Shown: positions 25,412-37,592, counted from the first letter of the stretch. The stretch: DNA of 64,000 nt from Tyto alba (GCF_018691265.1 NW_024881313.1:10802501-10866500); one strand, 5' to 3'. Numbers and translations are program-made. The notes: generated from the sequence alone by a model not told the origin.

Positions 25412-25455
25412 ACCAAACCAGGACATGTTTCAGCCCAAATCAGGACATGTTTCCA
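25412..25455. repeat. 22-base tandem duplication at the LTR end
   Basis: Bases 25412-25433 and 25434-25455 are near-identical tandem copies. Each contains CCAAA, then CAGGACATGTTTC, so each carries both the LTR terminus (GGACA) and the TGTTT target-site duplication. Because the flanking target bases are included, the duplication must have followed the insertion. Either copy could be taken as the true LTR boundary; the first gives the simpler reading. Confidence 0.85.
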
Positions 25456-25699
25456 TCAGGTTTCTCAGTGTCATAATTGGTAACACAGAGGCGAAAACTG
25501 TTTCACAAATATGGTCATAAATTCCTAAGTTCCCATATAAAAAATAACCAAGTCACAATCGGTTTGTAGCAAAGAGGTTAAAAACTATGAAGTAAAACAC
25601 ATTGGTCATTGCAAGAGCCCTCACATCCAAACAACACATGGCACTTTTCCCATTTGCTTCCTTGAGAGACAGTAAACCGGCCCCTAAAGCACAGAATGG

Positions 25700-25752
25700 A
25701 AAAAAAAAAAAAAAAAAAAAAACAACAAACAAAACAACAAAACAAACTAAAA
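25700..25752. repeat. A23 followed by A-rich ACAACAAAC tract
   Basis: A pure run of 23 A residues (25700-25722) continues as an imperfect (CAA/CAAA) tract. It could be a retroposon tail, but the 200 bases before it match nothing I recognise. Confidence 0.85.
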
Positions 25753-28251
25753 ACCCCCCAACTTTTTGAACACACGCAGTAACCTGGGTATCTGCACCAA
25801 AAAAACCCTAAAATGTAGAGGTTCCTGCTCTGGTTTCACTAACAGATTTGGGATTCACAGGGTTTACATAGTCTTTATGTTTACTAAAGCTCTATTCAGA
25901 AATTATAAACATCTATCAATTTATATACTACTTTTAAAGATATTTCCTAAAGTAAATTTCTACTTATATGGTTGGCCGTAGATTTAGATACTGCTATGTC
26001 TCTAATATGAGAAATCATTATTACCCAGGCAGGTACACCTTTCTAGTTATCATCTTCAACTGTAAAAAGTTTCACAACCAAATCACCAAGCCAAAAATTT
26101 TTCATTTGTAAAATTCTTTCATCCTTTCTTTGAAGTCCCTTTGCACTTAGAGGTGCTGCCTACAGAACAGAATCTGGCAGGCACAGCTACTTTCACCCTC
26201 AGCGTTTCCAATTTTGAATTTTTTCTAGAAAGCCAACCAAGCAACAAACAGAACTGAAGTTTATGTGAACCAATCGTTCTCTGTGTTAGCACTACAGTGT
26301 TATGGTGGTATCACTCACTTAACCACAGTCTATGTAATCCATGTGGATAAACACATTCTTTGTCCTTGGTGTACCAACAAATTCCCTTTTTCTCCCTCCC
26401 AGTGTCTGACTTCATCCTTAAATTATTAACTCCTACAAAAATGTCTCTTTCTCTGAAAACATTAAAACTATCTGCCAGATGTTGAGTGTTACCATATGAA
26501 AAAATGCATTTTTCATAATCATGTTAAAGAAAAATATAAATATCTTCATAGTAAAACTCCACTATTATTAATTGAACATTTTGATTCAAAAGCAGAGCTG
26601 TAATTCCTTGAACTGAATGTCCATATTTAATATTAATACTTAAATATTTCTTTCAGTAATCAGCAGAATTCATGGGAAAACTTGTGTTATTGTCTACACA
26701 TGATTTATCGTTAGTATTGCTTGTAGTTTATAAAGTGAAACTGTAGTCTGAACACTTTAAAACACAGGTTCAAGCATGTTCAATGTTTTGTTCAATTACT
26801 CAATTTGTCAATATATCCTCCAATTATATTAACACATTCCAACTGCCTTTTCATGAAGCCATCTTTCTCATTTATCTTTTTTGTCCTCTTGGTAAGAAAT
26901 ATCCATAATGAGGACTGTTTCCTTAACCTTTCAGTATCAGACAGGATAAATAGCAACATCAACCACATGCTTCTCTGAGGTATAGTTTAGTTGTTCCCCT
27001 GACTGCGTAACAGATAGAGGTGCAGAAGATACTTTGCAGTTTACTGGCTAGACTATTAGTAACCTTGCATTTTTCTGAAGTTGCCTACTTTTTCATAGAT
27101 CTGTTGCCCATATGCATTTTCTTCAAACATATTGCCACTTTGCCGTTGCAGAATTCACATTAGAAAATGGCAGGGAGAATTCAGGCCTCCTGCTACAAAC
27201 ACACGAGCCACTGCTCACTGAATCTGTATTTCCAGTTGTCCATCCTTCTGACACTCCATTCCCATATTTGTTTAAAGCTCTTGGACTCAATGAAAACTTC
27301 CATTCCATGAGGCAGTAATATTGCCCTCACACTGAATCAACTGTTAGAGACTAGCCTTTATAAATATTTGGGCAAATCTTACGCTGCATCAGACAGAGAA
27401 CAATTCACATGCGCAAGAGAACTCTGTCTCTGATTTCAGGTTTTCTTCAGCCTTATCACAGTTTTAACAAAATTCAAACAAAAAATGAAATAAAATGCAA
27501 GAAGCTAAAAAGTCACACACCATTAAGAAAATTAAATAGTTCTTTCAGAAATGTTATTTTTTTTCACATAGCATATGCTGTGAGTTTAATTTATTATTAG
27601 TTATGTTGTTAAATTGACTGAAAAAGTATCATTATACCTTAATAATCCTATTGTAAGTGCGAAGCACATCCTTAACTGGAGATCCACAAGTGATGCTTCC
27701 ATAATGTAATACCGACATAACCTACAGAATTGATGTATATTTTAAGCATTCATAAAATTTCTAAATGTGTGCAAATTAAGAATTACTAAAATATGATTCT
27801 GACAAACAAAAATGTAACCCTCTTCAAAGTTTCACAGATCATATCATATGCTAAATAAAGTTTCTCTGCATAACATTGGCCACATGCGCTCGTTTAATAC
27901 AATTAATTTTCTCCACTCCATAACTGTTTTGAGTCTGGTAGTCTAACTTCACAAATTGTGAAATTCATCATGTGACTGTGACACACAGATACCACAGATA
28001 GTATGATGTAAATATTTTCCTCTTATCTGTCTACCTATTACCTACAGAAGAGACATACAACATATCTGCAAATTAATCTATGGGAGATAAAACCATTCCC
28101 TCAGTTCACCCTCTTTACCGCATGGAAATAAAGATCTTCGGTACTGAAAGTTTCTCAGCCCTAGGGCTTACAGAGCGTTGCCATATGACATATGTTTCTG
28201 CATGTATTGTTTAAGTGTTGGTTTGGACTAATTTTTAGTAAAGTTTAATTA

Positions 28252-28271
28252 CATAATAATAATAATAATAA
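28252..28271. repeat. Short (ATA)n microsatellite
   Basis: Six to seven ATA units, running into further AT-rich sequence. Confidence 0.9.
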
Positions 28272-28417
28272 ATATATTTATATATCAATATATATTTCAA
28301 AAGTCTTGGAAATACTTGCCGTAATCACTAAAGAGTGTTTTGCAACAGTTCCTTTCTCTTTTTTATTGTTTCCACATTACAGAGGTGCACCCAATCCATA
28401 TCCACTTTCCTTAGCTA

Positions 28418-28735
28418 ATGTCAGTTGGTGCACATCCAGGTGGAGGTGGTTTGGTCCCGTTCCCCAACTGGCTGCTAAAACCTGCTCCTTGCAAGCTCCA
28501 CTCCCCGCGGGCTGCTCGCTCCCCCAGGGCTGCTGTGCCCTTCCTGCAGGGCCAGCGCTTCTCCTCTCCCTTCAGCCACCCACCCAAGCCTGGCCTCAGG
28601 CACCAGCGCCCTGGTCCCCCACCCTCAGCCCCCCAGCAGATGCCATCAGTATTTATTTGGCAGAGCAAGGCTTGGCGAGCTCTGTGGCTCTGGAGCTACG
28701 GTGCAGGGCTTGGGACTGGCCTTAGCAGGCTGTGA
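28418..28735. other. GC-rich patch in AT-rich DNA
   Basis: Composition changes sharply to C/G-rich, with CCCCGCGGG near 28504, many CCC and GGC runs and roughly eight CpGs. Overlapping frames of 139 and 105 codons (plus) and 85 codons (minus) are Pro/Gly/Ala-rich and equally open on both strands, which speaks for composition rather than coding. It could be a weak CpG island, an unlisted retroposed segment or a first exon of a noncoding transcript. No promoter motif decides between these. Confidence 0.6.
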
Positions 28736-28798
28736 AATTCCACTGAAACCAAGGGGATTTCTTCTCCTGAGTGGAAAGTGTGCAGAAGGGCTGTAAGG
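28736..28798. repeat. Possible old amniote interspersed repeat
   Basis: The stretch from AATTCCACTGAAACCAAGGG through TTTCTTCTCCTGAGTGGA to AGTGTGCAGAAGGGC resembles a short motif that I know as recurrent in bird, turtle and crocodile DNA (CACTGAAGTCAATGGGAGTT, then CCTGAGTAA, then GTGCAGGATTGGGCC). The family name is not known to me and the divergence is high. Confidence 0.4.
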
Positions 28799-28972
28799 AT
28801 AGGGGTCTTGCGTACTACACGAGTGGAAGAAGGAAAATTGAAATCTTTTCAATCAGCCTGTTTGCTTTGTAATATAAAACCGTATAATGAAAGCACATTC
28901 ACATCGTTGTAATTTTCTAATGTTTTATACTTTAGTCTTATTTTTCATAGCAGTTTCTCTGATTTATCCATT

Positions 28973-28976
<4 letters not shown>

Positions 28977-29004
<28 letters not shown>
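28977..29004. repeat. Homopolymer T28
   Basis: An uninterrupted run of 28 T residues. It could mark the tail of a minus-strand retroposon; none was recognised downstream. Confidence 0.9.
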
Positions 29005-29089
29005 GTTGCCTGCTTATTATTGGCATATATTTTTAGTATTTTTCCTTTGGATTTTTTTTTAAATTGACAAGATTTCATCTCTGTTTGTT

Positions 29090-29290
29090 AAAGAGAACCA
29101 GCTGTTTTCTTCAAAGATAATTTTCTGAGGCTGTTGTGCGCCATAATTACACTGCAATTACACAGCAATATCCATAAAAGCAGATGAGGATTCTATGTGT
29201 CCTTCTGACTCATTAGAAGTTGCAAAAATGATGGATGCAGTCTTTTCTAGCTTGACTATTGCCCTCTGTTGGCAAACCCAAGTCCTGTCA
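29090..29290. promoter_or_regulatory. Candidate conserved noncoding element
   Basis: A homopolymer-poor block directly after a low-complexity region. It holds TCAAAGATA (29111-29119, TCF/LEF-like on the minus strand), CCATAATTACAC and a second AATTACAC shortly after (about 29141-29163), and an E-box-like CAGCTG at 29100-29105. The paired AATTACAC boxes suggest homeodomain sites. This is inference from motif texture only. Confidence 0.25.
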
Positions 29291-32200
29291 TATCAAGAAA
29301 GAACTAAAGTAAGGAATAAGAGAAAACCTTTGACAGGAGATTAATTTCAGTTTTGGTAATGGAAACAGTGAAATAATATTGATGTTGCAAAGTATTTTCT
29401 AGGTGCATTTTATGGAGATTGCTTTGAGTGCTTTAGTTAGTGTTTGCAATACATCAACATTATACACATTTTGCATTCCTTTTTCTGATAAATTCTTTCT
29501 TTTTTCATATAGTCAAATTACTTCAGCAATTATTCTCTTTTCAGTTGAGTCTCACATTCACATAATTTCCTTACAAAAACCTTCAAACAATTCCTTGTTT
29601 TTAAAGTTATGTTCAGATTCTACTCAGTTCTCTTTTATTCAGTTGTTCTGACATGAATTAGTTGAAAAAAGTCAAAATATGATCATATGTCTTTGGAATA
29701 CCTTAGGTTTTCATATTCTAACTGTGGAGATGGATAAAACCAGAGAGTTTCTTTTTCACACAGAAGAAAGCAGACCAAACCTAATTTGCTCTGAATCAAC
29801 AGACCAAAAATAATTTCATTCCAGAATCAGTTCTCAAATATTTGACATGACATAACAGAGTAATTTGGATGGAGAGGCAGGGAGACTTGAGGGGCTGGGA
29901 GTGAGGTTTTTTCATTAAATATTGACTCAGGTGAGCCATTTCACTTTGTTGCTTCATTTTCTGGTTAGGGTTTAGCTTGGTGACTTCTACAGATCCTGCA
30001 CAATGAGCCTGAGCCAAAGCTGAGAGACAGTGAGGTTACTTGCACTGACTTCCAGTGGCCTCTTGTTCACTCCTGTCAGAGCAGCCACTGAACTCTCACT
30101 GATCTTGATTTGCAAAAGGATTATGGATGGGGCAGAACTTCAGAAAACAAATGAGTTTCATTAAGACCCTGCAAAGTTTAATGTGGGTTGCAAGTCAGGA
30201 GATTCCTATCAGCACATCAGTTTCTCCTGCATTCTTTCAGTTTCAATCAGAGTTAGATCCTGATATCCTGATACAGTTTCAAAACATTTATTTTGGCATG
30301 GGCAACAGGGAGTATTCTGGTTTTGTAGCCAACTGGTCAACCAAAGCATACAAGGTGATTATTAGTTCTCTAGTGACTTTCAGCAAACACACCCTGTTTA
30401 AACAGCAAAGTTAAACAAAACTCAGTTCAGAGAGTCTATTCTGAAAAAAAATGGCACTGGGAAAGGAACATGTGTTTTATTTTCAGTTGTATTTCTAGCT
30501 GTCATAGCATATACAATGTGTCTCTCAGCTTGAAGAATTTTTAGATTCTCAGAATTCAAGTGTTTCCTTTAACTCCAGGCAAGGACCAGATTTTGCTAAG
30601 GCTAACAAAAGCACAGGAATAAATTTTCTAATGCTCATATTTTTTCAGTATTGATAGGTAAGACAACCTGAGTGAAGCTTCATAGGTCAGTTACTTCTTT
30701 AGCATCACCGAGTTGACCTGCAATTATTTTATTTTACCTCTTCCCTCTCTTTTCAGCAACAATCCATTAATATTTCTGATATTTTTTTTTCCCCATGAAA
30801 CTAGTCTTGCACACCAAGACACCAGGAACGTAATAAGAAACCTACACCAGGAAAAAATGGAAATGTGGAAAGACACCACATTTGTAAAATGAAGAACAGC
30901 TGGTTTTGTCCATTGCAAATGCACTGTTAATTTTCTGTTTCTGTATAGGACAGTAGTTCTTTCAGTATATAAAACAATTGCATAATTTCTGGACTTTCAG
31001 CTTTTCTTCCATCTAGTGATTGTTGACTGAACTGTGTTGATTAGCTTTCAGTATGTGACTTGACAATGGTTCTGCAATCATTCTACACAGCTCGTACCAA
31101 ACAACATTTTTTTTTATTGTTATGAGAAACACCTGACGAAGTGTATTGTTGGAGTCACAGCTTTTAATCTGCTGGTCTTGGCTTTTGATGCCAAGCATAA
31201 ATTTTCTGCAGTTCCTTTGTATTTTGCTTCTACAATCACCTTTCATTCAACATTTGGGAAGTATTCTTTATAGCTTAATTATTTACAGCAATTAAAAAAA
31301 AAAAAATCGACCCTGTTTAGTTAAAGTAATGTTAAAACAGTACACTTAATAATTCTATCAAATCTCTAGTAGTAAAACAGTAAGTCACTTATATATGCAA
31401 GCTCAGTTTGAATTTTTTGCTACTATATGTGCTTAAAACATCAATGGATAGGAAATTAGAATTCAGCTACCAAAGCAAAGATACATTTTAAAATATTGCG
31501 GAGAGAACTAGCACAAAATCCATGAAAAAAATACTCGTGCATGTGTAAGACAAAATATGCAGCAGTTAAAGCTCATACTTTTCACTTTTCTCTACCTTTT
31601 TTTTGAGGCATACAATTCTAATGGTGAAATTGTAACTGTATGAACTACATAAAATTAAAACATGAATACTTTCTATCTAGATTCATTAAAATGTAGAGAT
31701 GAAAAGAGATAGACCTAAAGTCCATTTAATCATCAATCTCTGAAAAGTATGATGTTATAGTTAAATGTAGTTATTAAAAAAAAAAATCTGAATTGTGTTT
31801 ACTGGTTTCTAAATTTTCCTAAATGCTTATTTTATTTGTGTTGCCAAATCAAAGGTTGCATGCATCTGATTGCAAGAAATATAAGTGAAAGAAGATATAA
31901 ATTCTGGATATTGCATACAGGAACAACAAAGGTCTTTGTTTCAGAGATGTCAGGACACACTGTCCTGCTGTAAATATAATGGCTATCAGGGAGTGAAAAT
32001 TCAAGCTTGCTGCCACCATAGGTGATGTTTTACTTTTTTTTTTTTTTTCCCCCCTCAGTGGTTGTTCTGAGATTAATATATAAGCAATGCAGTGTTTCTG
32101 CAACTCTTACAGAAAATGCATACTACAATTTAAATATTAGAAACTCATTTTGGAAAAACTGGTCCTGTTTTCCTGTACCTGAAATCCTCAGTGGAAACAG

Positions 32201-35200
32201 TTTGAAGATGAAAGTGGTAAAATGAAAGTGCCAGATGAATCGCCAATGTATGTCACTGTAATCAACTGACTTGGAACAAGAATATGTCAGTTTTCACCAG
32301 ATGAAAATGTGGTAAAGATCTTCCCAGATAATTATATTTTTAAAATGTCATTTATATGTATAGATTATCTGGTTATAGATGAAATATGAAAGATGTCTTT
32401 TAACCCCTTTTAAAAGATTGTTTTAGTGGGACTAGCAATGACACTTCCAGATGCACAACAATCTGGATGCCATTCAGCAGTTCAAGCTATTCTCTTTTAA
32501 ATATTTTACTTCTCCCACTGAAAGTATATGATTCATACCAAATCTTTTACTAACCTCTTCCATCAGATTATTTTCAGTCTATTTTAAAACTCTCTGTTGC
32601 ACTGGTGTTATGTATTCAATGATGCTATATGTACCTACAGTACATTGCTCACAAACACTATTAGTTTCATTATTTCTGATTTAGGATTAAGATTTGTCTT
32701 TCAAATTCACAGTTTCTGTCAACTACAGTCATTTTCTGCTTGCCTTTACACATAAGATCAATGGTCTTAGAATTCAGGTTTCTGCGAATGTCATCCTGAA
32801 GTTGATGGTATTTCTGGTTCTTTATTGCCTTCTGACATATCAGTACACTTAAGTCCAATTTTTCTCCAGTACCTGAGGCTGAGTTGACTGAAGTGGTCCT
32901 TCAGTTGCATTCTGTCATCTGTGTGTTGACCATGACCTTCATGGTTTATTTATCATTAGGAGGTTATGTTGTTCCTTATTTTAGCAATGGTATTTTAGTG
33001 TAGTTCTTTACAAAATTTCTTAGTTCTACAAATACCTTATAAATTTGAAGGCTCCACTGCAATAAATTCTGCAATAAATAATAGGAGGCTGGCCTGGACT
33101 TTTAGAGAAACATTTCTAGATATATTTCCAGTGTCAGTTTACATTGTCATTCACATTGTCTGCTGTCCTGCAGAATCAAACCAATAATGAATGATCTTTG
33201 CCATGTCTGGATCATATCACTGTACTATGAGGTCCTTAATGAATGAAGGGAATCTGCTGGATTATGTATTATCTGCCTGAAATTGAATGTTTCTAGTAGA
33301 TACTGAAAAGAATCAAGCATGAACAGTTTATGGCAGGATGAGACCTTTATGAGCTTTGAATTTCAACAGTTGATAAAATATGAACTATTTGTCATTAGTG
33401 TTTCAGATTATGTATAGTGTTAATTGCATTTGGAATTTCATCTGGGATTTTTAATACTGTTTAAACTTACACTATAAATTGAAGAATGATACTTCCTTGA
33501 GCAAAAACCCTCAACGAAATTAATGACATGATTCATGTCAGTAAAGATAATAAGATGATCTTACTTTCTAGCTTATTAGGTAGAACGGTATTGTTCTATC
33601 CACATCGGAGAAAATGGATATAAGTCTTGCATCAATAAAACTTGGGCAGATCTACCAGCTGAAAGTTACTTGTCTGCACAATTAAATAACTGAGTAGCTT
33701 CTTGCAGACATGTGGATTAAGAAGAAAATCTATATATAAAAAAAAATACCTATGTTGCTGTCCTAGAAACACAGATTTCATTCCAGATAATGTTTGTAAA
33801 GCTGTTGGATCATATCTTTCCTAAAGTCACTTCAAAATTGTTGCCTTTACGAGTGTTCAGCTAACACTAGCGCTAAGATCTTCATCTAGGCAATTTTCAC
33901 ATGCAGGTTTTATTGTCCTGATACCCTTTATGCCATGCTTCTTGTAAGTGCTCCGGATTTCCTTCAGCGATTCTGAAAGCAAACTAGTCTTCTAGGTAAA
34001 CTAAATGAGCCAATCATATGACTGCTATGCTTTATTCTCTGCACTGCTTCTAAGTTCATCGGTGTAATGAATTCTAAGTCTTGCATCTCTACATATCAAG
34101 CATTTCATATTACATCCTCTGTAGTGTCCCTAGAGATGTAACTGCTCATGGACTTAAATACTTTGCTGAAAACCTTAGCACATATTTTGATATTATGCTA
34201 GATACAGTCCAACTGGAAATCAGTTAAACCCAACATTTTATGTAGGTTTAAGAAGAGAATGTTTCTTGAAGGCAAGAGTACACATTGAGGCCTTGGCCTG
34301 GCAGTCTGCATTTACTTATCAAAGCACATAAGCCCATGATTCTATTTTTGGTAAAAATGGAAAATCCTACTAAATGAGATTTAAGCACTTGTTTAAAGAA
34401 AAATAAAGGTATGGTTGCATTTTTTAATTGGGCCCAGGGAAATTAAAGCTGCAAATGAAAATACCATGTAGAAGAAACATGCTATCACCTCCATCATCAA
34501 ATTTGGAAAGAATATTTGAATTCTTTGTTTGTTGTAAAATTATCTTCTCCTCGTCTCCCTCCTTTGCCCTCCTCTACAGCTCAGTAGTAACCAGAAGGAT
34601 CACTGACAATCCTGTTAGAAGTCTTGGGTGGGTGTGAATATGCTTTTCTGATCATAAAGGCCATACTTCTTTTTGGAGGACCAGTTTCCACACAACATAG
34701 ATGCTCTTACAAGAGTCCCAGACACAGATATGTTTACCCCAACTCTTAAGTTTTACCCTTCATCTGAATAAACTCATCACTGGTCAAGTGTCTGAGATTA
34801 GTATTAGGAAAGATATGTTTATCTATATGGTGGATGCCATTAATAATGCTGACTTAATCTCTTCTATTGTACACACTGAAGTTATAAAAAACCCCCAAAC
34901 AGCAACCCACCAAAAATGCAGAATCAGTTGATCTAGACACATTTATCACAGATGAATGAAAATGACAGGACACAAGTCCAGTAATGAATATCATAGTCCA
35001 AAGTACAAAGTCACGGCTAATTTGTAAAGCTGTTAACATGCATAACATTTACTCTCCTACTTAAAAATCTGAAGTATTCAAAATGCTTAAGGGGAAAAGA
35101 AGCCAATAATACTTGATGATTAATTAATTTGAGAGGCATATGTGCTCTTGTTAGGACAATTAAGGCTTTGGTCACAAATCCTTTGCTTTTATTGATTTGC

Positions 35201-35774
35201 CAGAAATCATAACCCCAGCTCATTTTATACTTAACACTGAAGTGTTCTGAACAAGGGGGAAGATAGGTTAAGCAATTATTCTGTGATATTTGCATTGAAT
35301 TGATCCTGCAGTTTCAAAACACAGATCAGTGGCCCAATCCTGTATTATGATATAATCTGGCCGCAGCAAGTGTCATTCATCCTGTGCAGAAAGAAAATAG
35401 AAGTCTTCTGCATTAATATCTTGAAAAATTGATAGGATAAAATATCAAATATTTTTGTGCAGGTTCCTCAGGGAAGAGCCTTATATCTATAAACACTTGT
35501 ATGTTAGCCATGTAAATAATACCCTCTGATAGAAGGAAAAGTGTTATTTGCTGAGGGTGCAATTTTACTTCCTTTGTAAACCCCACTCCAAATAAACTGT
35601 TGAAATATGCCTTGCAGTCATTAGACTTTCCCTACAAAAGAGTTCTATATTTTAGCTTCTTTAAGCCCTCTGCTCTCTATCAGGTACATTAAAAGCTCAT
35701 AACAGAGACTTGCCACTCAGTAGAAAGATGACAGAACCATTATGGACAGTTGTATAAAATCATCTGCTCAAAGT

Positions 35775-36335
35775 CCAACAAGTTCCAAAAAGAAAACTCA
35801 ACAATTAAGTGGTGGGCATCATCAAGAACATAATTGAGAATGGACAGAAAACATAATACTGTCGCTGTATAACAGGATGAAGTACTGGTCTCCATGCCTG
35901 CAGGACACGGTGGAGTCAGAAAAAGTATAGAAAAGAACAAGTAAAATGATTAATGCCATAGTGCAGCCGTCTTGACAGAGAGACAGCGTAACTATCTAGA
36001 GCCAGGGTTCCTTGCTGAAACTTGTAGCACCTTGGATTAAACCAATAAAGTATTTCTTTATACAAAGGGTAATGATTGTGTAATTTGGTGTCCAAGATAG
36101 ATTTGGAGCAAATAGCACATTCAAGAAGAGATTAAAGTAACCGATGGACAACAAGGTTGAAAATACTACAGAAAATAGGTGGGGACACATCCTCTATTGT
36201 CCCTCATCTGTTGATTTTGGATATTAGGGGAACACATGATAGTTAGTGACCAGGATCATGCGCTTCTCCTACTGCCATTGCTGAATGATGAGAAAGATGG
36301 ATTTACACAACAGTTCTGGTCAAAGAACACGTTTC
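35775..36335 (+). mobile_element. Ancient L3/CR1-like LINE, 3' third
   Basis: Several blocks in the right order match CR1/L3-type LINEs. GGGCATCATCAAGAACATAA (35814) corresponds to the LGIIRKGIE-coding block. ACTGGTCTCCATGCCTGCAG (35883) corresponds to the QFWSPCL block. AGTATAGAAAAGAACAAGTA and then AAATGATTAAT (from about 35924) correspond to the VQKRATKMI block. AAGTATTTCTTTATACAAAG (36050) and TTCAAGAAGAGATTAAAGT (36120) fit the KYFFTQR and FKKRLD blocks. The terminal part at 36280-36330 resembles the GATGGACC...GGTCTGACCCAG end of the 3' untranslated region. A stretch between the first and second block is missing, an internal deletion. The copy is very old and inactive; the subfamily is not certain. 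Confidence 0.72.
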
Positions 36336-37429
36336 TTTGAGCTATTTTACAGATAAAGCAGGGGTCATGTTACCGCCATGAAGATCCTCCTTAATTGTGG
36401 AAAAGTTTATACAAATATTTGTGTTTCCTCTCAAAAAAATAATAAATTAATCTTTACTAAATTTCTTGAAGTGAATATAAACCATGCGTAAGCAAACTTT
36501 AAAGATATTTTGGGTTATTTTCTACCATTAAAATGACAAATAAATTACATGAATGCTGAAATATATATATAAAATATAAAATTTCTAATGTATCCCCTTT
36601 TTGACTATTATTTTGCCCTTTCATATTAATTTTCCATGTTTTATGTTCACAATATGTTAAAAAATTATTGTCAATCTGTAATACTTTAAGCAAGCATTTG
36701 GAATATTTCAGGAAGTTTATCTGCAATTTGTAATTACACATTTTTGCTCTAGAAGCCTGCTTCTAAAGGTTATATTCAGATTACTAAAAACCAGAATAGT
36801 GTTGTCTAGTCAAGATAATCTGAATGTTTAAAGTTAATTTGAAATGTTTTTAAACAATCCACATTTTTGTTATTTATAGAAATTGTTTGGCTAAAACCAG
36901 AGCACAATATTCAGAAGACAGACGCAGTTCAAAACCAGTAAACATTTACATTCTGTCTCCCAATTTATTCGTCATGGATTATGAATTGAGTTCTAAACTT
37001 CTTGCTTTAAAAAAGTTTTGAATAGAGGAAACTGACACTGTTCAAAATGTTTGTCATTAAATGTATGACTTACTTAATTTTGACCCAAACTAAAAATATT
37101 CCACACACAAGATAGGGTTTTACTAACTCAAGAAAAATACTATTTAAAACTTGCAATGCTACTCAGCCCTGATATTTTAAAACAATAAGATATGGTAAAG
37201 AGCTTGTCAGAAAAAGGTGAGATACTGCAAAATTTAAAACCAAGATGTAAGTAAAAGACACTCCCCTACTTCTCTGTAATGTCACTGTATACCCATATTG
37301 ATTTGTGCCTACTTAATTCTTGATGCAGGATGCACCAATCCATTGATGCCCTCAATTAATCCTAGCTAGAACCCTTACAAAGAAATGTCCACAGAAGGAG
37401 GCTTGACTTAGTAATCAGCCTGATGTGTA
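36336..37429. other. AT-rich noncoding spacer between LINE fossils
   Basis: No frame or repeat recognised. An 80-codon minus frame (36741-36499) has no motif. Confidence 0.6.
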
Positions 37430-37592
37430 ATGTGTTAGCATCTCGTGAGATGTCACAGGGATCAGTAATAAATTCAGACTACCTCACAGCTTCATTCATG
37501 TTCTGTAAGAAAAGATGAAAGTGCATGTTTGTAAGATTCACAAATAACAGTAATTTGTGAAGACATGATCGTGGCCAATAGTAGAGAAATGT
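37430..37592 (+). mobile_element. Ancient CR1/L3-like LINE, reverse-transcriptase palm fragment
   Basis: GAGATGTCACAGGGATCAGT (37447) corresponds to the GVPQGSV-coding block. CTTCATTCATGTTCTGTAAG (37490) fits the FIND(L) region. GTTTGTAAGATTCACAAATA (37527) reads as VRFTNNSNL, the decayed counterpart of the catalytic FADDTKL block, so the active-site aspartates are lost. The last part, ATGATCGTGGCC...GTAGAGAAATG, fits the following IQ.DLD.LEKW block. Its position downstream of the 3' part at 35775, on the same strand, means it comes from a different insertion or a rearranged one. Fossil and inactive. Confidence 0.7.

Larger units (their letters stand above)
24827..25425 (-). mobile_element. 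Solo LTR of an avian endogenous retrovirus
   Basis: The element begins TGTCATGGTTT and ends CCAGGACA, so it has the TG...CA ends of an LTR. It is flanked by TGTTT on both sides (24822-24826 and 25426-25430), a 5-bp target-site duplication. Orientation is minus. On that strand a TGTATAGAG TATA-like box lies at 25160-25152, with a TGACGT-type CRE-like half site nearby (25168-25173 region, read as ACGTCA on the minus strand) and an ATTAAA polyadenylation-type hexamer at 24960-24955. About a dozen CpGs survive in an otherwise CpG-poor region, which suggests a fairly recent insertion. No gag, pol or env sequence lies next to it, so it is the product of LTR-LTR recombination. The family resembles a common bird LTR that I recognise by pattern; its class is not certain, though a 5-bp duplication fits class I or III better than class II. 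Confidence 0.9.
25456..28417. other. AT-rich noncoding spacer
   Basis: Contains the A23 plus (CAAA)-like tract at 25700-25752 and an (ATA)n run at 28252-28271. Open frames are short and without domain features, for example 68 codons at 27112-27318 mirrored by 61 codons on minus. No mobile element beyond the LTR was recognised. Confidence 0.6.
28799..35774. other. AT-rich noncoding spacer
   Basis: No supported gene. It contains T28 at 28977-29004, a candidate conserved block at 29090-29290, and A or T runs near 31295 and 32034. The 95-codon frame at 30127-30414 and the other short frames show no domain. Confidence 0.6.

Noticed and set aside
28306..28735. Proline-rich 139- and 105-codon frames in the GC-rich patch
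   Set aside because: Stops are rare in GC-rich DNA in every frame; both strands are open and there is no domain.
35320..35350. GGCCCAATCCTG, considered as the end of an old amniote repeat
   Set aside because: Only 12 bases fit and the following sequence does not continue the pattern.
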